A DNA stretch of 64,000 bases. Origin: JANXQE01 sp035651635. GTDB taxonomy: Bacteria > Verrucomicrobiota > Verrucomicrobiia > Limisphaerales > UBA8199. Where the stretch lies: the NCBI GenBank assembly GCA_035651635.1, contig DASRFK010000152.1, positions 1 to 64,000 of the forward strand. The letters run 5' to 3'. A program made the translations under genes and the position numbers. Below, one piece after another: positions 43,535-53,050 of the stretch; positions within the stretch are counted from its first letter, which is position 1; every line of letters begins with the position of its first letter. The notes under the pieces are model-generated. The model was not told the DNA's origin. It saw only the letters and a program-made list of their open reading frames with translations, and did not search any database.

Positions 43535-45109
43535 ATGAAAAATGCGAGTTCTCAAATAACCAGGGGGGCAAAACTCCTTGCCATGGTGGCGGTCGTCTTC
43601 TCGGTGTGTAGTTGCGTAGGAACCATGCAAGGGGCCGAAGCGACCTTCGATGGCGGCAAGAGCACCTGGCATGACGGGTTCGTCCGCTACGACTTCACCA
43701 TGGATGACGAAACCTTGGCCGTGACTCCTTTCACGAGGCCGGAAAAAGAAGGCTTTGCGGTTGGCACTCCGGCCAAGGGTCAGCGGCGCTGCATCGTGGT
43801 CGTTCCAAACAAGCCGGCGCCCGGCAATCCTTGGTCGTGGCGAGGCTGTTATTGGGACCACCAACCCCAGGCCGAGGTGGAATTGCTGCACCGTGGTTTT
43901 TACATTGCGTTCATTACGCCCGATCCGGGCAGGCAGTATCCGGGCAAGCAGTGGGACGCCTGGTACGCCTACCTCACGGAGAAACACGGGCTTTCCAAGA
44001 AACCGGCCTTCGTTGGCATGAGCAAAGGCGGGGTGAATGAATACACCTGGACAACCTCGAACCCGGACAAAGTCTCGTGCATCTACGCCGACAATCCCGG
44101 GATCTACCCGGAGGATATTTTGAGACTTGGTGAACTGATCAAGCACGACGTGCCCCTGCTGAACGTCTGCGGCACCCTCGATTTTGTCCTGGAGAAAAAC
44201 ACGAAAGTCATCGAGAACATCTATCATCAGGGCGGCGGCCGGATCAGCATCATGATTAAAGAAGGCACCGGCCATCATCCGCACAGTTTGATCGATCCCA
44301 AGCCCATTGCCGACTTCATTGAACAGCACGTTCAGCCGGACACCACGCCCCGGCCCGAGATCGTGGACGACACGTTTACCAAATCCCATTATTATAGTAC
44401 CGAGAATTCTTATATTTACCTCCCCAAAGAAGATACATACGCCGCCTGCCGGGGGCCGCAATTCACGCCGTGCTACGACCGTTACGACAAGGCTGGCAAG
44501 TCATCGTTTGGAGTCACCGGTATGGCGGTGCTCGTGCCGAAGACTGAGGCGACTGGGAAGCCTTGGGTCTTCCGGGCGGATCGCATCGGACCGGATGCCT
44601 CAGCTCTTGATCTGGCCCTGCTGGCCAAGGGGTACTACATCGTGGCTGCTCCCATTTTGGGGGGAGGGCCGGTTCGAGCGGAGTGGGACGCCGTCTATAA
44701 GAACATGACCGACCACGGCTTTTCCAGGAAACCCGCCATGATAGGTGTCGGCGCGGGAGCCGGGGAAGCCTACGCCTGGGCCATCCAGAACCCCGACAAA
44801 GTTTCCTGTATTTACGGGGAGAACCCCGCCCTGCGCAGCATCATGTCGGGCAACCTGCCGCCGTTGGATGATGCAAAAAAGCGGTTGGTGGACAATCTAG
44901 CTCCGCTGGCCAAAGCGGGCGTGCCGATCCTGCACGTTTGCGGGAGCCTCGATCCATGGCTCGACCGCGACACGCGGGTGGCAGAGAAGAAATACAAGGA
45001 ACTCGGCGGAAATTTCACGGTGATCATCAGACAGGGCGAGGGCCATTTTGCGATCGGGCAGCAGGATCCGAAGCCGGTGGTGGATTTCATCGACGCGAAA
45101 GCTAATTGA
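43535..45109 (+). CDS. Exported protein of two tandem alpha/beta-hydrolase domains, second lacking nucleophile
   Basis: The 524-residue protein has a signal with a possible lipobox (VFSVCSC). Domain 1 (about 40-270) has a nucleophile elbow GMSKGG (S163), D216 in CGTLDF and H247 in GTGHH. Domain 2 (about 300-520) repeats the pattern, with HVCGSLDPWLD (D473) and GEGHFAIG (H504), but its elbow reads GVGAGAG, with Gly406 where Ser belongs. One domain is therefore probably catalytic and the other structural or substrate-binding. It lies between the DUF5703 gene and another esterase-like gene, fitting carbohydrate ester removal. Confidence 0.8.
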   Translation: MKNASSQITRGAKLLAMVAVVFSVCSCVGTMQGAEATFDGGKSTWHDGFVRYDFTMDDETLAVTPFTRPEKEGFAVGTPAKGQRRCIVVVPNKPAPGNPWSWRGCYWDHQPQAEVELLHRGFYIAFITPDPGRQYPGKQWDAWYAYLTEKHGLSKKPAFVGMSKGGVNEYTWTTSNPDKVSCIYADNPGIYPEDILRLGELIKHDVPLLNVCGTLDFVLEKNTKVIENIYHQGGGRISIMIKEGTGHHPHSLIDPKPIADFIEQHVQPDTTPRPEIVDDTFTKSHYYSTENSYIYLPKEDTYAACRGPQFTPCYDRYDKAGKSSFGVTGMAVLVPKTEATGKPWVFRADRIGPDASALDLALLAKGYYIVAAPILGGGPVRAEWDAVYKNMTDHGFSRKPAMIGVGAGAGEAYAWAIQNPDKVSCIYGENPALRSIMSGNLPPLDDAKKRLVDNLAPLAKAGVPILHVCGSLDPWLDRDTRVAEKKYKELGGNFTVIIRQGEGHFAIGQQDPKPVVDFIDAKAN

Positions 45110-45116
45110 ATTGATC

Positions 45117-46511
45117 ATGAACAAATTGCGATTCGGAAACTCCTTGGTACTCGTCCTTGGCCTGATCAGCTTCGCGGGTAGAACGCACGGAGCGGGTCAA
45201 TATTTGAAGATTGATTATCCCGCCTCGACCGCCGCAAACGAATTGCAGGTGGCCGTTACCTACACGCTCTGGATTCCCGACGGTGTGAGAACGATTCGCG
45301 GCATCATTGTTCATCAGCACGGCGCGGGAACCACTGCATCCATCGAAGGTTCCACCGCCGCCTTAGATTTGCACTGGCAGGCGCTGGCCAAGAAGTGGGA
45401 CTGCGCGCTCTGGGCTTCGAGTTATCATGTACAGAATGAAAAAATCGACACGTCTCCCGGAGCTTCGGAATTATGGTTCGATCCGCGTAATGGTTCGGAG
45501 AAAACTTTTCTCAAGGCGCTTGGTGAATTCGCCAGCCAGGCCGGTCATCCGGAGATCGACAAGGTGCCGTGGGCGTTGTGGGGCCATTCGGGCGGCGGCA
45601 TCTGGGCGGACGTGATGACCGCACTGCACCCGGACCGGGTCGTGGCGGTGTGGATGCGCTCGGGTTCGTCGCTCATGTTCCTCTCCCACCCGGAGTTCAC
45701 CGACCACGAAGTGCCCGCCTCCGTTTACGGAATTCCCATGATGACGAATCCGGGGGTGAAGGAAAAACCCAAGCAACCGCTGCCAGATCCAGACACGCGC
45801 ACCGCTGCGGAGAAGATGAAGGGGCCGTGGCTGGGCAACATCGCGACGTTCAAGGCATACCGCGCCCACGGAGGACTCATCGGATTCGCGCCCGACCCGC
45901 TCACCGGCCATGAGTGCGGCGATTCGCGCTATCTCGCCATCCCATTTCTCGATGCCTGTCTGGCGATGCGATTGCCGGACAAAGGCAGCAAGGACCAAAC
46001 GCTCAAGCCGATGGACACGAGCAAGGCGTGGCTGGCGCCGTTGTTCGGCGACGAAGCGAAACCAGCGGCGGATTTCAAAGGTAACCCGGCCGAAGCGGTC
46101 TGGTTGCCGAATGAAGCGGTGGCCAAAGCATGGATGGAATACGTGAAGACCGGCTCGACAAGCGACACAACGCCGCCACCGGCTCCGTTCCACGTGCACG
46201 TGTCGGCGAAGGGTGAGCAAGGAACCGAAATCGTCTGGAGTGCCGAGGCGGATGTCGAGAGCGGCATTGGCGGCTTCATTGTGCTGCGCGACGGACAGGA
46301 ACTGGCGAAGCTGCCGGAGAAGCCGGTGGGCAAATTCGGACGCCCGTTGTTCCAGTCCATGACGTATCACGACACACCGAGCCAGCCGTTGCCTCAGATG
46401 CGTTATGTGGACAAATCGGCCAAGGCGGGCGAAAAACACGGCTATTCCATCGTCAGCGTCAACAGCGTTGGACTGAAATCTCTGCCTTCGGTCGCGGCGT
46501 CCGTGCAGTGA
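45117..46511 (+). CDS. Exported alpha/beta hydrolase with C-terminal FN3-like domain
   Basis: ATG at 45117 begins a signal peptide (LVLVLGLISFAGRTHGA), 7 bp after the previous stop. The catalytic core has an oxyanion region IIVHQHGAGTT, the nucleophile elbow WGHSGGG, and a late His in GHECGDSRYL. Residues about 350-465 (PPPAPFHVHVSAKGEQGTEI ... GGFIVLRDGQELAKL) resemble a fibronectin type III-like module. It is probably a secreted esterase in the same operon as the two-domain hydrolase. The substrate is not known. Confidence 0.8.
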   Translation: MNKLRFGNSLVLVLGLISFAGRTHGAGQYLKIDYPASTAANELQVAVTYTLWIPDGVRTIRGIIVHQHGAGTTASIEGSTAALDLHWQALAKKWDCALWASSYHVQNEKIDTSPGASELWFDPRNGSEKTFLKALGEFASQAGHPEIDKVPWALWGHSGGGIWADVMTALHPDRVVAVWMRSGSSLMFLSHPEFTDHEVPASVYGIPMMTNPGVKEKPKQPLPDPDTRTAAEKMKGPWLGNIATFKAYRAHGGLIGFAPDPLTGHECGDSRYLAIPFLDACLAMRLPDKGSKDQTLKPMDTSKAWLAPLFGDEAKPAADFKGNPAEAVWLPNEAVAKAWMEYVKTGSTSDTTPPPAPFHVHVSAKGEQGTEIVWSAEADVESGIGGFIVLRDGQELAKLPEKPVGKFGRPLFQSMTYHDTPSQPLPQMRYVDKSAKAGEKHGYSIVSVNSVGLKSLPSVAASVQ

Positions 46512-46562
46512 CGATGAGGATCGCATATCGGCCAGTACGGCGTTGCCAAGAAGGGAACCGCA

Positions 46563-48869
46563 ATGAGCAGTTTATTAAGATTAGCAAACACGTCGATTCG
46601 AGCTTTTGCCGTCCTGGCATTTGCGCTAAGTACCAGCGCCCAGCAGAACAAAGAGCCGGTAGACTACGTCAACCCTAATATTGGCGGGATCGGTCAATTG
46701 CTGTCGGCGACCTCTCCCAACGTCATAATGCCATACGGCATGATGCGGATCTCTCCGATTACTACGCCGGGAATCACAGACCGGTATCTGGCCGATAAGA
46801 TCTACGGGTTTCCCGCCGGAGGAATGACCCTGATGCCAATGACCGGGTCTGCGGAGACCGATCCGGCTAAGTCCGCTTCGATGTACGACCATGATCTGGA
46901 GACGGTCACGCCTTACTACTATGCAGCGATCCTGGAGAAATACGACACCAGAGTGGAATACACGGTAAGCGCGCACGCCGCTTATTACCGCCTCACGTTC
47001 CCTGCAGGTGCGGTGGCGCATGTGCGGTTCAGCGTGCCGCAGAGCGGAAAGATCGACCTGACGAACAATACCGCGCTGACCGGAAGCAGCGGAGGCGGCA
47101 GGGGTGGCAGGGGCGGCTACTTCTATGCGGAGTTCTCAAGACCTGTTTCCTCTTTCCGGACCTTGACCAACGTGCCGCTTTCGCGGGGGCGCGGACAAGG
47201 GGGAAGCGGTGGCCTCGGAATCATGGTGGACCCTTCGCCGGACCAGGCCAGACAGGTTGGCATACGCATCGGCATCTCCAGTATCAGCCTGGATCAGGCG
47301 TGCCAGAACCTGCATCGCGAGATCCCGGCATGGGACTTCAATCGGGCGCAGGCTCATGCGCGTACGACCTGGAATCGGGCGTTGGGCAAAATCAGAGTGA
47401 AGGGAGGAACCGAAGACCAGCGCACCATCTTCTACACCTCCCTCTACCGGGTGTTGACGAGTGTTTCCGACGTGACTGAGGACGGCAAGTATTACGGTTC
47501 TTTTGACCAGCAGGTACACGCGGCGGACGGCCACGGTTTTTATCCGATTGGCGCCGGCGCCGCAATGTGGGGCAATTATCGTTCGCTCGAGCCGCTGCAC
47601 TTGCTCCTGGATCCGCAGGAACAGGTCGATCTGGTACGTTCTTTCCTGACGCTTTACGAACGAACGGGCCGGATGATGGCCATTAATCGCGGGCTGAGCG
47701 GCCATCACATAATAGCGGTGGCTCTCGATGCTTACATGAAAGGCTACCGCGATTTCGATGTGGCCAAGGCTTATGAGGCATTCAAGAAGATGCAGATGGA
47801 AGAGACTTTCCTGCCCTGGCGGGATGTCCCGCAAACTTCGCTGGACCGGGTGTATCTGGAAAAGGGGTTTTTTCCCGCGCTGAAGAAGGGCGAGAAGGAG
47901 ACGGTCAAAGAGGTCCATCCATTCGAGCGGCGTCAGGCGGTCGCGGTAACGCTGGAAACCGCTTACGACGACTGGTGCATGGCCGAGTGGGCCAAGGCGC
48001 TGAACAAGCAGGAAGATTATGAGTATTTCTGGAAGCGGGCGCACAATTATGAGAACGTATTCGACAAGCGGGTTGGTTTCATGGCGCCCAAGTCGGAGGA
48101 CGGTAATTGGGTGCTCGACGAGAAGGAGTACAGCCCGATCTGGAGCGGAGGCCAAGGAGGACGGGAATATTACACGGAAATGAACGGATGGATTTATACC
48201 TTCCACGTCCAACAGGATGTGGCTGGCCTGATCAACTTGATAGGTGGAAGAGACAAGTTTGTGGCCAAGCTGGACACCCTGTTTCAAGACCAATTCGAGG
48301 GATTTAGCGGTGCTCCAGAACCGTTCCGGGGAGGCGGTTCTAAATACTTCTTCCAGGCCCAGTTTCCGGACATGACGGGCTTGATCGGGCAGTATGCGCA
48401 GGGCAACGAGCCGGCCTTTCACATTCCCTACCTGTACAACTATGCCGGTGCGCCTTGGATGACGCAGCGCCGGGTGCGCGACATCATGAAGATCTGGTTC
48501 GATGCCGGGCCGCGGGGCATCAGCGGAGACGAAGACAATGGAGAGGAGTCTTCATGGTACGTGTTCAGTGCCATGGGCTTCTTCACGGTCTGCCCGGGCC
48601 GTCCGGTCTATGACATCGGCAGTCCGATCTTCGAGGAAACAAGGCTCACGCTGGCGGGAGGAAAGGTCTTCACGATAACGGCCCGGAATGTCACGGCGGC
48701 CAACAAGTATATTCAATCTGCTACGATCAACGGCAAACCGCTCAACAAGCCGTGGTTTGAGCACTCGGATATGGTGAACGGAGGCACGCTGGTTCTCAAG
48801 ATGGGGCCGCGCCCGAATACCGCGTGGGGGAGCGCGCCAGGGGCCTCGCCGCCCTCGATGTCACATTGA
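46563..48869 (+). CDS. Exported GH92 alpha-mannosidase-like enzyme
   Basis: The 768-residue protein has a signal peptide to about 26 (ending STSAQQ). GH92 landmarks follow in order: VDYVNPNIGG at the mature N-terminus, IFYTSLYRVLT (about 295), NGWIYTFHVQQDVAGLI (about 545), and ISGDEDNGEESSWYVFSAMGFF (about 652-675), which holds the catalytic acidic residues. GH92 enzymes are calcium-dependent exo-alpha-mannosidases. A Gly/Arg-rich loop (GSSGGGRGGRGGYF, about 178-191) interrupts the N-terminal beta domain. The gene is the last of the hydrolase group. Confidence 0.92.
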   Translation: MSSLLRLANTSIRAFAVLAFALSTSAQQNKEPVDYVNPNIGGIGQLLSATSPNVIMPYGMMRISPITTPGITDRYLADKIYGFPAGGMTLMPMTGSAETDPAKSASMYDHDLETVTPYYYAAILEKYDTRVEYTVSAHAAYYRLTFPAGAVAHVRFSVPQSGKIDLTNNTALTGSSGGGRGGRGGYFYAEFSRPVSSFRTLTNVPLSRGRGQGGSGGLGIMVDPSPDQARQVGIRIGISSISLDQACQNLHREIPAWDFNRAQAHARTTWNRALGKIRVKGGTEDQRTIFYTSLYRVLTSVSDVTEDGKYYGSFDQQVHAADGHGFYPIGAGAAMWGNYRSLEPLHLLLDPQEQVDLVRSFLTLYERTGRMMAINRGLSGHHIIAVALDAYMKGYRDFDVAKAYEAFKKMQMEETFLPWRDVPQTSLDRVYLEKGFFPALKKGEKETVKEVHPFERRQAVAVTLETAYDDWCMAEWAKALNKQEDYEYFWKRAHNYENVFDKRVGFMAPKSEDGNWVLDEKEYSPIWSGGQGGREYYTEMNGWIYTFHVQQDVAGLINLIGGRDKFVAKLDTLFQDQFEGFSGAPEPFRGGGSKYFFQAQFPDMTGLIGQYAQGNEPAFHIPYLYNYAGAPWMTQRRVRDIMKIWFDAGPRGISGDEDNGEESSWYVFSAMGFFTVCPGRPVYDIGSPIFEETRLTLAGGKVFTITARNVTAANKYIQSATINGKPLNKPWFEHSDMVNGGTLVLKMGPRPNTAWGSAPGASPPSMSH

Positions 48870-48910
48870 GGGGAAATCGCCTTACAACCCGCGGTCCATG
48901 ACGTATCGTG

Positions 48911-49018
48911 AAATTCACGTCATCAGAGAAGCGACTTTTGGGCCGAGACGCTCAATGATTTGCCGCCGATTCCAATGGGCAAAACCGCGCGCGGCAAGTT
49001 GCCTCCCAATGGCGTAGG
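48911..49018 (+). pseudogene. Fragment of a second DUF5703-type gene
   Basis: About 108 bp closely matches 42700-42808 of the DUF5703 gene (shared CAGAGAAGCGA, TTTGCCGCCG and GGGCAAAACCGCGCGCGGCA). A two-base difference after AGAAGCGA breaks the frame. It lies 42 bp after the GH92 stop. It is a duplicated or recombined remnant. Confidence 0.75.
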
Positions 49019-49082
49019 GCTCTTCTCCAACAACCGGGCTAACATTGAACCGCACTTTTCCCCGCAGTCCTGCCGCCATAAT

Positions 49083-49277
49083 CTAACCCTTCTTTCCGGA
49101 GACCGGAGCTTCCGCTAACTTGCCCCCGACTTCGTGAATATAACACCACGTCCAGTGCTCGCCCGGCTCAACCGAACGCATCACAGGATGGCGCGTCTCG
49201 TGGAAGTGCTTGGTCGCGTGGCGCCGTGGTGAGGAATCACAACAGCCGACGTGGCCACAAGTCAGGCATTCGCGCAA
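49083..49277 (-). CDS. UBP-type zinc-finger protein, possibly 5'-truncated
   Basis: The frame encodes CLTCGHVGCCDSSPRRHATKHF then HPVMRS and WCYIHEVGG, the Cys/His pattern of bacterial ZnF-UBP proteins. Upstream codons in frame still match (QWVHLREC), but the expected first Cys pair is replaced by FGVG before a stop, so the start is either TTG at 49277 or lost. Bacterial members are small, of unknown role, often next to redox genes. The gene looks degraded at its beginning. Confidence 0.65.
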   Translation of the reverse strand: MRECLTCGHVGCCDSSPRRHATKHFHETRHPVMRSVEPGEHWTWCYIHEVGGKLAEAPVSGKKG

Positions 49278-49431
49278 GTGTACCCACTGCGTGCCTACAC
49301 CGAACTCCTCAGTGAATCACCGCGGCGCTTTGCGGCTCGTCTCGGCCACGCACGACCAACAACGGGTTTAGGCCAGCCCCATCACGTGACACCACGTGGG
49401 TCATTTCTTGGGGTTTGGTCTTCGGTTGCCG

Positions 49432-50055
49432 TTACCGCCCGAGCGCATACGTTGCCTGAGACAGACGCCTTTTCCTCCTCACCCTCCAGTCCCAAACCAA
49501 GCACAGGCTCATTATTAGAATCACGCCGATGACGACACCCAGCCGGTGTTGGTTAAAATCGGCGCCGACTCGCTTCCATTCTCCTCGCAGACAGTATCCC
49601 AAGGTCAAGAACAACGTAGACCAGACCAGGGCTCCGGAGCCGGCGAAAAGGATGAAAACTGGTAACCTTACCTTGGAAGAACCGGCGATCAGAGCTGTAA
49701 GATGGCGCACGCCCGGCACAAAGTACCCGAGCAACAGTCCGCACTTGCCCACGCGGTGAAACCATTCGGTGGTTCGGTTCAGATGTTGCGGCGTGATTCC
49801 AACGTAGTGACCAAACCGATTTACAAACATTAGCCCAGCGGACCGTCCGATCAGATAGCTGATCAAGATCCCGGTCATGCACCCGAAACCCGCAGCCAGC
49901 AACGTGGGGAGCGGGGCCAACTGGCCGCGAGATACGAGATAACCAGCGAACAAAAGCGTGGTGTCTTCGGGCAAGGGAATTATCACACCGCCCGCTAAAA
50001 CCACGAACAAACCGAGATAGCCATGCGAAGTACCCCATTCAACGAAACCATGCAT
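49432..50055 (-). CDS. DedA-family membrane protein
   Basis: The 207-residue protein has several membrane helices and the DedA/SNARE-associated core: GGVIIPLPEDTTLLFAGYLV (about 21-40), FGCMTGILISYLIGRSAG, and RFGHYVGITPQHLNRTTEWFHRVGK followed by YFVPGVRHLTALIAGSS. The last contains the F-x-P-x-x-R motif important for undecaprenyl-phosphate or lipid recycling. A polar, basic C-terminus follows. It is a stand-alone leftward gene in a stress and central-metabolism segment. Confidence 0.92.
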   Translation of the reverse strand: MHGFVEWGTSHGYLGLFVVLAGGVIIPLPEDTTLLFAGYLVSRGQLAPLPTLLAAGFGCMTGILISYLIGRSAGLMFVNRFGHYVGITPQHLNRTTEWFHRVGKCGLLLGYFVPGVRHLTALIAGSSKVRLPVFILFAGSGALVWSTLFLTLGYCLRGEWKRVGADFNQHRLGVVIGVILIMSLCLVWDWRVRRKRRLSQATYALGR

Positions 50056-50365
50056 TGGCGCCTTTCTTAGCCACGCAAAGCGCTGACGGTTGCTTGGGCG
50101 GGTTGAACCGCCGCGAGCGCCACACTAAAAGATTTGAGCGGAGGAGGAGAATTGTAACAAGCGAAACCGTGTCAGGACGGAGCCGCGACTCCGTCGACTC
50201 AATGCGCTCGGCCTTTTCCACTCGATGATGGTCGTTCAAGGTCTGAATTAACGGCGTTACCTGTCTGTTTTAATGCGGTTGGGTTTACGGCATGTACCAC
50301 TTGCCGTGCCGACACCGGCGGAATATCAGAAAACCCTTGTTTAATGGATCGTTCTTCATGCCTTG
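50056..50365. other. Intergenic
   Basis: This 310-bp gap lies between the Dps gene end and the DedA gene start on the same strand. It probably holds the DedA promoter. A small CGGAG-CCGCGA-CTCCG hairpin is present near 50180, without a T tract. No coding frame is convincing. Confidence 0.4.
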
Positions 50366-50887
50366 CTATTTAGTCGCCTGGGAGTGGGCTTCGACAAACC
50401 ACAACCACTTATCAATGCCGCGAGAAATCTCGGTGAACATATCGGCCGTGTCGGCGTCGTCCAGTTCGTCTGCCTCATTGATCGTGTTGCGGGCGTCGTG
50501 TCCGAATGTCGAGAGCGCCCGAGCCACCGCCTCGACGTGAGACGCTCCATCCGCGATGTCGAGAGGATACTCTTCTAAGCGGGAGCGGGAGGCCGCCACT
50601 CGTGCAGTTCCCTCGGCGATCCCACCCAATTGCACGATCCGTTCGGCGATCATATCCACATACGACTCTACAGCCTCGTCAATCTGGTCAAACAATTGGT
50701 GAAGGCCTATGAAGTGAGGGCCCTTCACGTTCCAATGGGCCTGTTTCATTTGCGATTGAAGATCCACAGCGTCGGCCAGCCGTTGATTCATGAGTTTGTT
50801 CAGTTCCGCTCGCTTTGTTTGCGGAATGTCGTTCTCAGTCTCGTACATTTTCGGTGCTTCTTGCACGTCCTTATTCAGTGTTTTCAT
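50366..50887 (-). CDS. dps: Dps-family ferritin-like protein
   Basis: The start at 50887 gives about 173 residues. The ferroxidase motif AHWNVKGPHFIGLHQLFDQIDEAVESYVD, with H-x9-10-H...D-x3-E, is intact. RLEEYPLDIADGASHVEAVA and KWLWFVEAHSQ are typical Dps C-terminal helices. Dps forms a 12-mer that stores iron, consumes peroxide and may bind DNA through a basic N-terminus (KTLNKDVQ). Its neighbours, a peroxiredoxin and a DsbA-like protein some 4 kb away, fit an oxidative-stress segment. Confidence 0.93.
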   Translation of the reverse strand: MKTLNKDVQEAPKMYETENDIPQTKRAELNKLMNQRLADAVDLQSQMKQAHWNVKGPHFIGLHQLFDQIDEAVESYVDMIAERIVQLGGIAEGTARVAASRSRLEEYPLDIADGASHVEAVARALSTFGHDARNTINEADELDDADTADMFTEISRGIDKWLWFVEAHSQATK

Positions 50888-51068
50888 AATTTTGGTTTCA
50901 ATTATCGATTGGTGATTCGGTCGGTTCACTCCACAAGATGGTGCAGCAATCGCCGTATAAGGTCCCTCGTCGGTTCATCCGTGAGGCTGCTCCCCGGTTG
51001 AATCAGCTCGGCGGCGTGGCCAATCATTACTTCCGGCTGGTTGAGGGCAAAAACATCGTCTGCTCTTC

Positions 51069-51761
51069 CTATCTTTGTGTTTCACTCGCCGCATTGTTCG
51101 CGGCTGTCTGGAGCCGCTTCATCGCCGCGGCCACGCCTTGGCTGTCGCAAAAAATCGAGGTTCCAGCCACCAACACGTTGGCACCAGCTGTCACCACCAG
51201 TGGAGCTGTTTCCGGGTCAATGCCCCCGTCGACCTCCAGGTTACACTCCGGCTTGACCTGATTGATCATCTGGCGCACACGCCGAATCTTGGCAAGGGTC
51301 GAACGAAGGAAATGCTGGTGCCCGAAGCCCGGATTGACCGTCATGACAAGTACCTGGTCTACGTCTTGCAGGATCTCCTCCAGCACCGAAGCCGGCGTGG
51401 CTGGGTTGATTGCCACCCCGGCACCCTTGCCTGCCGCCTTGATGCGTTGCACGGTGCGGTGCAGGTTGAGGTTGCCTTCCCAATGAATCAGAAATGAATC
51501 CGATCCCGCCGCGCAGAACTCATCCAGAAACAGATCGGGGTCGGTAATCATCATGTGAGTCTCCAACGGCAGGTTCGTGACCTTCCGCAGTGCTTCGACG
51601 ACAACCGAGCCCATCGAGATGTTCGGCACAAAATGGCCGTCCATCACATCGACATGGATGCGGTCCGCTCCAAAGCGTTCAGCCTCGGTAACCTGCTCCA
51701 CCAGGCGGGCGAAATTGGCCGCGAGGATTGAAGGGGCGATTCTGATAGCGCCTTGAGGCAT
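51069..51761 (-). CDS. rpe: Ribulose-phosphate 3-epimerase
   Basis: The 230-residue TIM barrel shows all Rpe signatures: IAPSILAANFARL (8-20), HVDVMDGHFVPNISMG (36-51), LETHMMI, VMTVNPGFGHQHF and LEVDGGI (Asp as second base). It interconverts ribulose-5-P and xylulose-5-P in the pentose phosphate pathway. The gene lies 82 bp downstream of the class I aldolase gene on the same strand, and they are probably co-expressed. Confidence 0.95.
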   Translation of the reverse strand: MPQGAIRIAPSILAANFARLVEQVTEAERFGADRIHVDVMDGHFVPNISMGSVVVEALRKVTNLPLETHMMITDPDLFLDEFCAAGSDSFLIHWEGNLNLHRTVQRIKAAGKGAGVAINPATPASVLEEILQDVDQVLVMTVNPGFGHQHFLRSTLAKIRRVRQMINQVKPECNLEVDGGIDPETAPLVVTAGANVLVAGTSIFCDSQGVAAAMKRLQTAANNAASETQR

Positions 51762-51843
51762 GGGTTTCTTAGTTCGGTTTTGATGCGAGGAATGTGGCGA
51801 CCAATCCTTCGAACGTGCTCACAATCCGGTCAGGCGGTTGGTT

Positions 51844-52794
51844 TCACTTCGTGCTCGACTGAATGTTCCCCGCCCACTGTCCTGCGGGCTTCTTAACCGT
51901 AGATGCCTCAAAGATGCTCTGAATGGCGGCATCCAGCAGGGCGTTGAATTCAGCATCGGATTGTTGGGCCGACAACCCCTCAACCAAAGCCCGTGAAAAG
52001 CTCGCGACAACGCCGTGATTTCGGCGCAGCCGTTCGTTCCCTTCTGCTCGCGAATAACCACCCGACAATGCAACCACTCTCACCACCTTCGGATCTTTGA
52101 CACAATCGGCGTAAAAGTCGTCTTGCTCCGGGAGCGTAAGTTTGAGCAGGACCGATTGCCCGGCTGGCAGTTGGCTGAGTTTCTGAAGTATGGCCGCTTT
52201 GAGCAACTCTTCGGCCTTGGCTTTCTCGGGGCAATGAATATCCACTTCCGGTTCGACTATGGGCACGAGGCCCGCTGCAAGGATTTGAGCAGCTACCTCG
52301 AACTGCTGACTGACAACTTCTTTGATCCCAATGGCGTTGGCCTGGTTAATCACCGAGCGCATCTTGGTGCCGAAAATGTGCTTGCCCTTGGCCTTGGTGA
52401 GCAGCGCCGCAAGCTGAGGTATTGGCTTCATCAAATGCACGCCGTTTTTCTCATCCGCAAGGCCCTTGTCCACTTTCAGGAAAGGGACGACGCGCTTCAC
52501 GTTCCACAGATAATCCGCCGTGGGCTGCGCCTCGATTTCCCGGTCCATAGTGTTTTCAAACAGGATCGCCGCAAGAATCCGTTCGCCAGTGAAGCTGGGG
52601 CTGGTAATGATGCGCGAGCGCATCTGATGCACAATCGCAAACATCTCAGCGTCGTTGCTCCACGCCCCTTCCTTGATTCCGTAAGCGGCCAAGGCCTTGG
52701 GGGTGCTGCCGCCGCTTTGGTCCAGCGCGGCTATGAAGCCCGGCTCGGCTTTCATTTTCTGCAGTTGTTGTTCGTTTAAGCCAAGAGTATTCAT
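51844..52794 (-). CDS. fda: Class I fructose-bisphosphate aldolase
   Basis: The start at 52794 follows AAGGAGA and gives 316 residues. The sequence matches the short bacterial class I aldolases (Fda, COG3588): FIAALDQSGGSTPKAL (substrate loop), FLKVDKGL (Lys of the active site), KMRSVINQANA, VEPEVDIHCPEKAKAE, LLKLTLPE (Schiff-base Lys region) and VVALSGGYSR (phosphate binding). It cleaves fructose-1,6-bisphosphate to triose phosphates without metal. It pairs with rpe just downstream. Confidence 0.94.
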   Translation of the reverse strand: MNTLGLNEQQLQKMKAEPGFIAALDQSGGSTPKALAAYGIKEGAWSNDAEMFAIVHQMRSRIITSPSFTGERILAAILFENTMDREIEAQPTADYLWNVKRVVPFLKVDKGLADEKNGVHLMKPIPQLAALLTKAKGKHIFGTKMRSVINQANAIGIKEVVSQQFEVAAQILAAGLVPIVEPEVDIHCPEKAKAEELLKAAILQKLSQLPAGQSVLLKLTLPEQDDFYADCVKDPKVVRVVALSGGYSRAEGNERLRRNHGVVASFSRALVEGLSAQQSDAEFNALLDAAIQSIFEASTVKKPAGQWAGNIQSSTK

Positions 52795-53050
52795 GATGTC
52801 TCCTTCAATTTCCGTTAGCCTCGCTCGCAAATTCAGCATCGGTCGCAATCCCAGGATCGTTAATTGCGAGCGCGGGCCGATTCTTCGCACCCAACACCGT
52901 ACAGACATACCCCTCAGGGGTATAGATTAAAAAAACCGGAAGGCTCATAACCCAACTGGTCCCGAATCTCTCCCTCTTCGAAACGAATCACTGAACTCAC
53001 GAGTTGCCAGGTTCTCAAGAGGCGAGTCCGCAATTCTTCCTTAGACATCA

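Noticed and set aside
47136..48422. 428-codon reverse frame
   Set aside because: It is the antisense of the GH92 gene, whose catalytic motifs are on the plus strand.
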